Below are positions 63,629-64,000 of a DNA stretch of 64,000 bases, in pieces. The stretch's first letter is position 1. The number at the start of each line of letters is the position of its first letter. A model generated the notes under the pieces. It saw nothing but the letters and a program-made list of their open reading frames with translations. It was not told the origin of the DNA and did not search any database. Both the position numbers and the translations under genes were made by a program. The stretch comes from Mycolicibacterium komanii (GTDB lineage Bacteria > Actinomycetota > Actinomycetes > Mycobacteriales > Mycobacteriaceae), in the NCBI RefSeq assembly GCF_001050035.1, contig NZ_CVTA01000011.1, forward strand, positions 186,001 through 250,000, given 5' to 3'.

Positions 63629-64000
63629 GTGACCACCCTGGAACAGATCGCACCCGCGTTCGTCGAGATGGCCCATTCCATCGTGTGGGCCTCGGTGGCC
63701 ACGGTCGATGCCAACGGCAGGCCGCGTACCCGCATCTTGCATCCGATCTGGGAGTGGGACGGCACAGACCTGTTCGGCTGGATCGCCACGGTGCCGTCAC
63801 CGATCAAGAAGAGCCATCTCGCCGTGCACCCGGAGGTCTCGGTGAGCTACTGGACCACGAACCACGACACCTGCAGCGCGGAGTGTCTGGTCGAGTGGTA
63901 CGTCGACGACGAAACCAAGGCAGCGGTGTGGGACAAGTTCGCCACTGCGTCCGCACCGGTGGGCTACGACCCGCGGATCATCCCGATGTGGCAGGACGGC
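63629..64000 (+). CDS. PPOX-family flavin/F420-dependent protein, 3'-truncated by window edge
   Basis: GTG 63629 opens a frame of 124 codons to the window edge. It reads LEQIAPAFVEMAHSIVWASVATVDANGRPRTRILHPIWEWDG, a pyridoxamine-phosphate-oxidase-like split barrel with the substrate/phosphate-binding RxR region (GRPRTRIL) and SPIKKSHLAVHPEVSVSYW. Members bind FMN or F420. The end is not seen, so function cannot be narrowed. Confidence 0.78.
   Translation, partial: MTTLEQIAPAFVEMAHSIVWASVATVDANGRPRTRILHPIWEWDGTDLFGWIATVPSPIKKSHLAVHPEVSVSYWTTNHDTCSAECLVEWYVDDETKAAVWDKFATASAPVGYDPRIIPMWQDG

Noticed and set aside
1..64000. CRISPR arrays, rRNA or tRNA genes
   Set aside because: No regularly spaced repeats were seen and no cloverleaf or rRNA-like blocks were recognised. 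A tRNAscan run would be decisive.

Overview
The window is a GC-rich actinobacterial chromosome segment, almost certainly from a rapidly growing environmental Mycobacterium (Mycolicibacterium). The evidence is the mycothiol glycosyltransferase gene mshA, a six-gene mce operon, a mycofactocin-type dehydrogenase, an F420-dependent Ddn-like reductase, many GTG starts, and gene order matching M. tuberculosis Rv0478-Rv0514. Relative to that order (recalled, not computed) the equivalents of Rv0488, cmaA2 and mmpS2/mmpL2 are absent, and a roughly 26-kb block sits between the Rv0480c-like and Rv0481c-like genes. No rRNA, tRNA, CRISPR array, transposase or integrase was seen.

Layout. 1-5868: end of deoC, a Thr/Pro-rich lipoprotein, a sedolisin (S53) protease coupled to a membrane protein, a DUF2993 protein and a nitrilase-superfamily amidohydrolase. 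5887-8894: a ureohydrolase and, divergently, an SSS-family Na+/solute symporter whose leader carries a clear guanidine-I (ykkC) riboswitch; this looks like a guanidine uptake and hydrolysis module. 9982-15193: a CoA-ester catabolic operon (acyl-CoA ligase, mycofactocin-type SDR, CoA transferase, DUF35 protein and a thiolase-fold protein without the nucleophilic Cys). 15195-22649 (minus): mceA-F without yrbE genes. 22848-31641: aldehyde dehydrogenase, amidohydrolase, SDR, two P450s, Ddn-like reductase, secreted protein, cupin-like protein and two paralogous TetR regulators. A ~30-bp motif shared by the promoter regions of the acyl-CoA ligase operon and the mce operon suggests co-regulation of catabolism and uptake.

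31651-53693 is the conserved core: Rv0481c-like, murB, lprQ (L,D-transpeptidase), SDR, ROK regulator, mshA, YbjN-like, gpm1, senX3-regX3, YCII protein, Rv0495c-like, ppx1, Rv0497-Rv0499-like genes, proC, a small HTH protein, the 33-residue ribosomal protein bS22, an epimerase, an acyltransferase and a MaoC-like protein. Inside it is a perfect-looking 2,524-bp tandem duplication giving two full senX3-regX3 pairs with identical promoters, plus a truncated gpm1 and a truncated YCII gene at the junction.

53799-64000: serB, a glutaredoxin-like gene, the haem operon hemA-hemC-hemD(fused)-hemB, four small membrane genes, a DUF2236/MpaB-like oxygenase with its TetR gene and a palindromic operator, a disordered small protein, and the start of a PPOX-family flavoenzyme. 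Many core genes show a TANNNT -10 box 6-9 bases before the start codon, the signature of leaderless mycobacterial transcripts.
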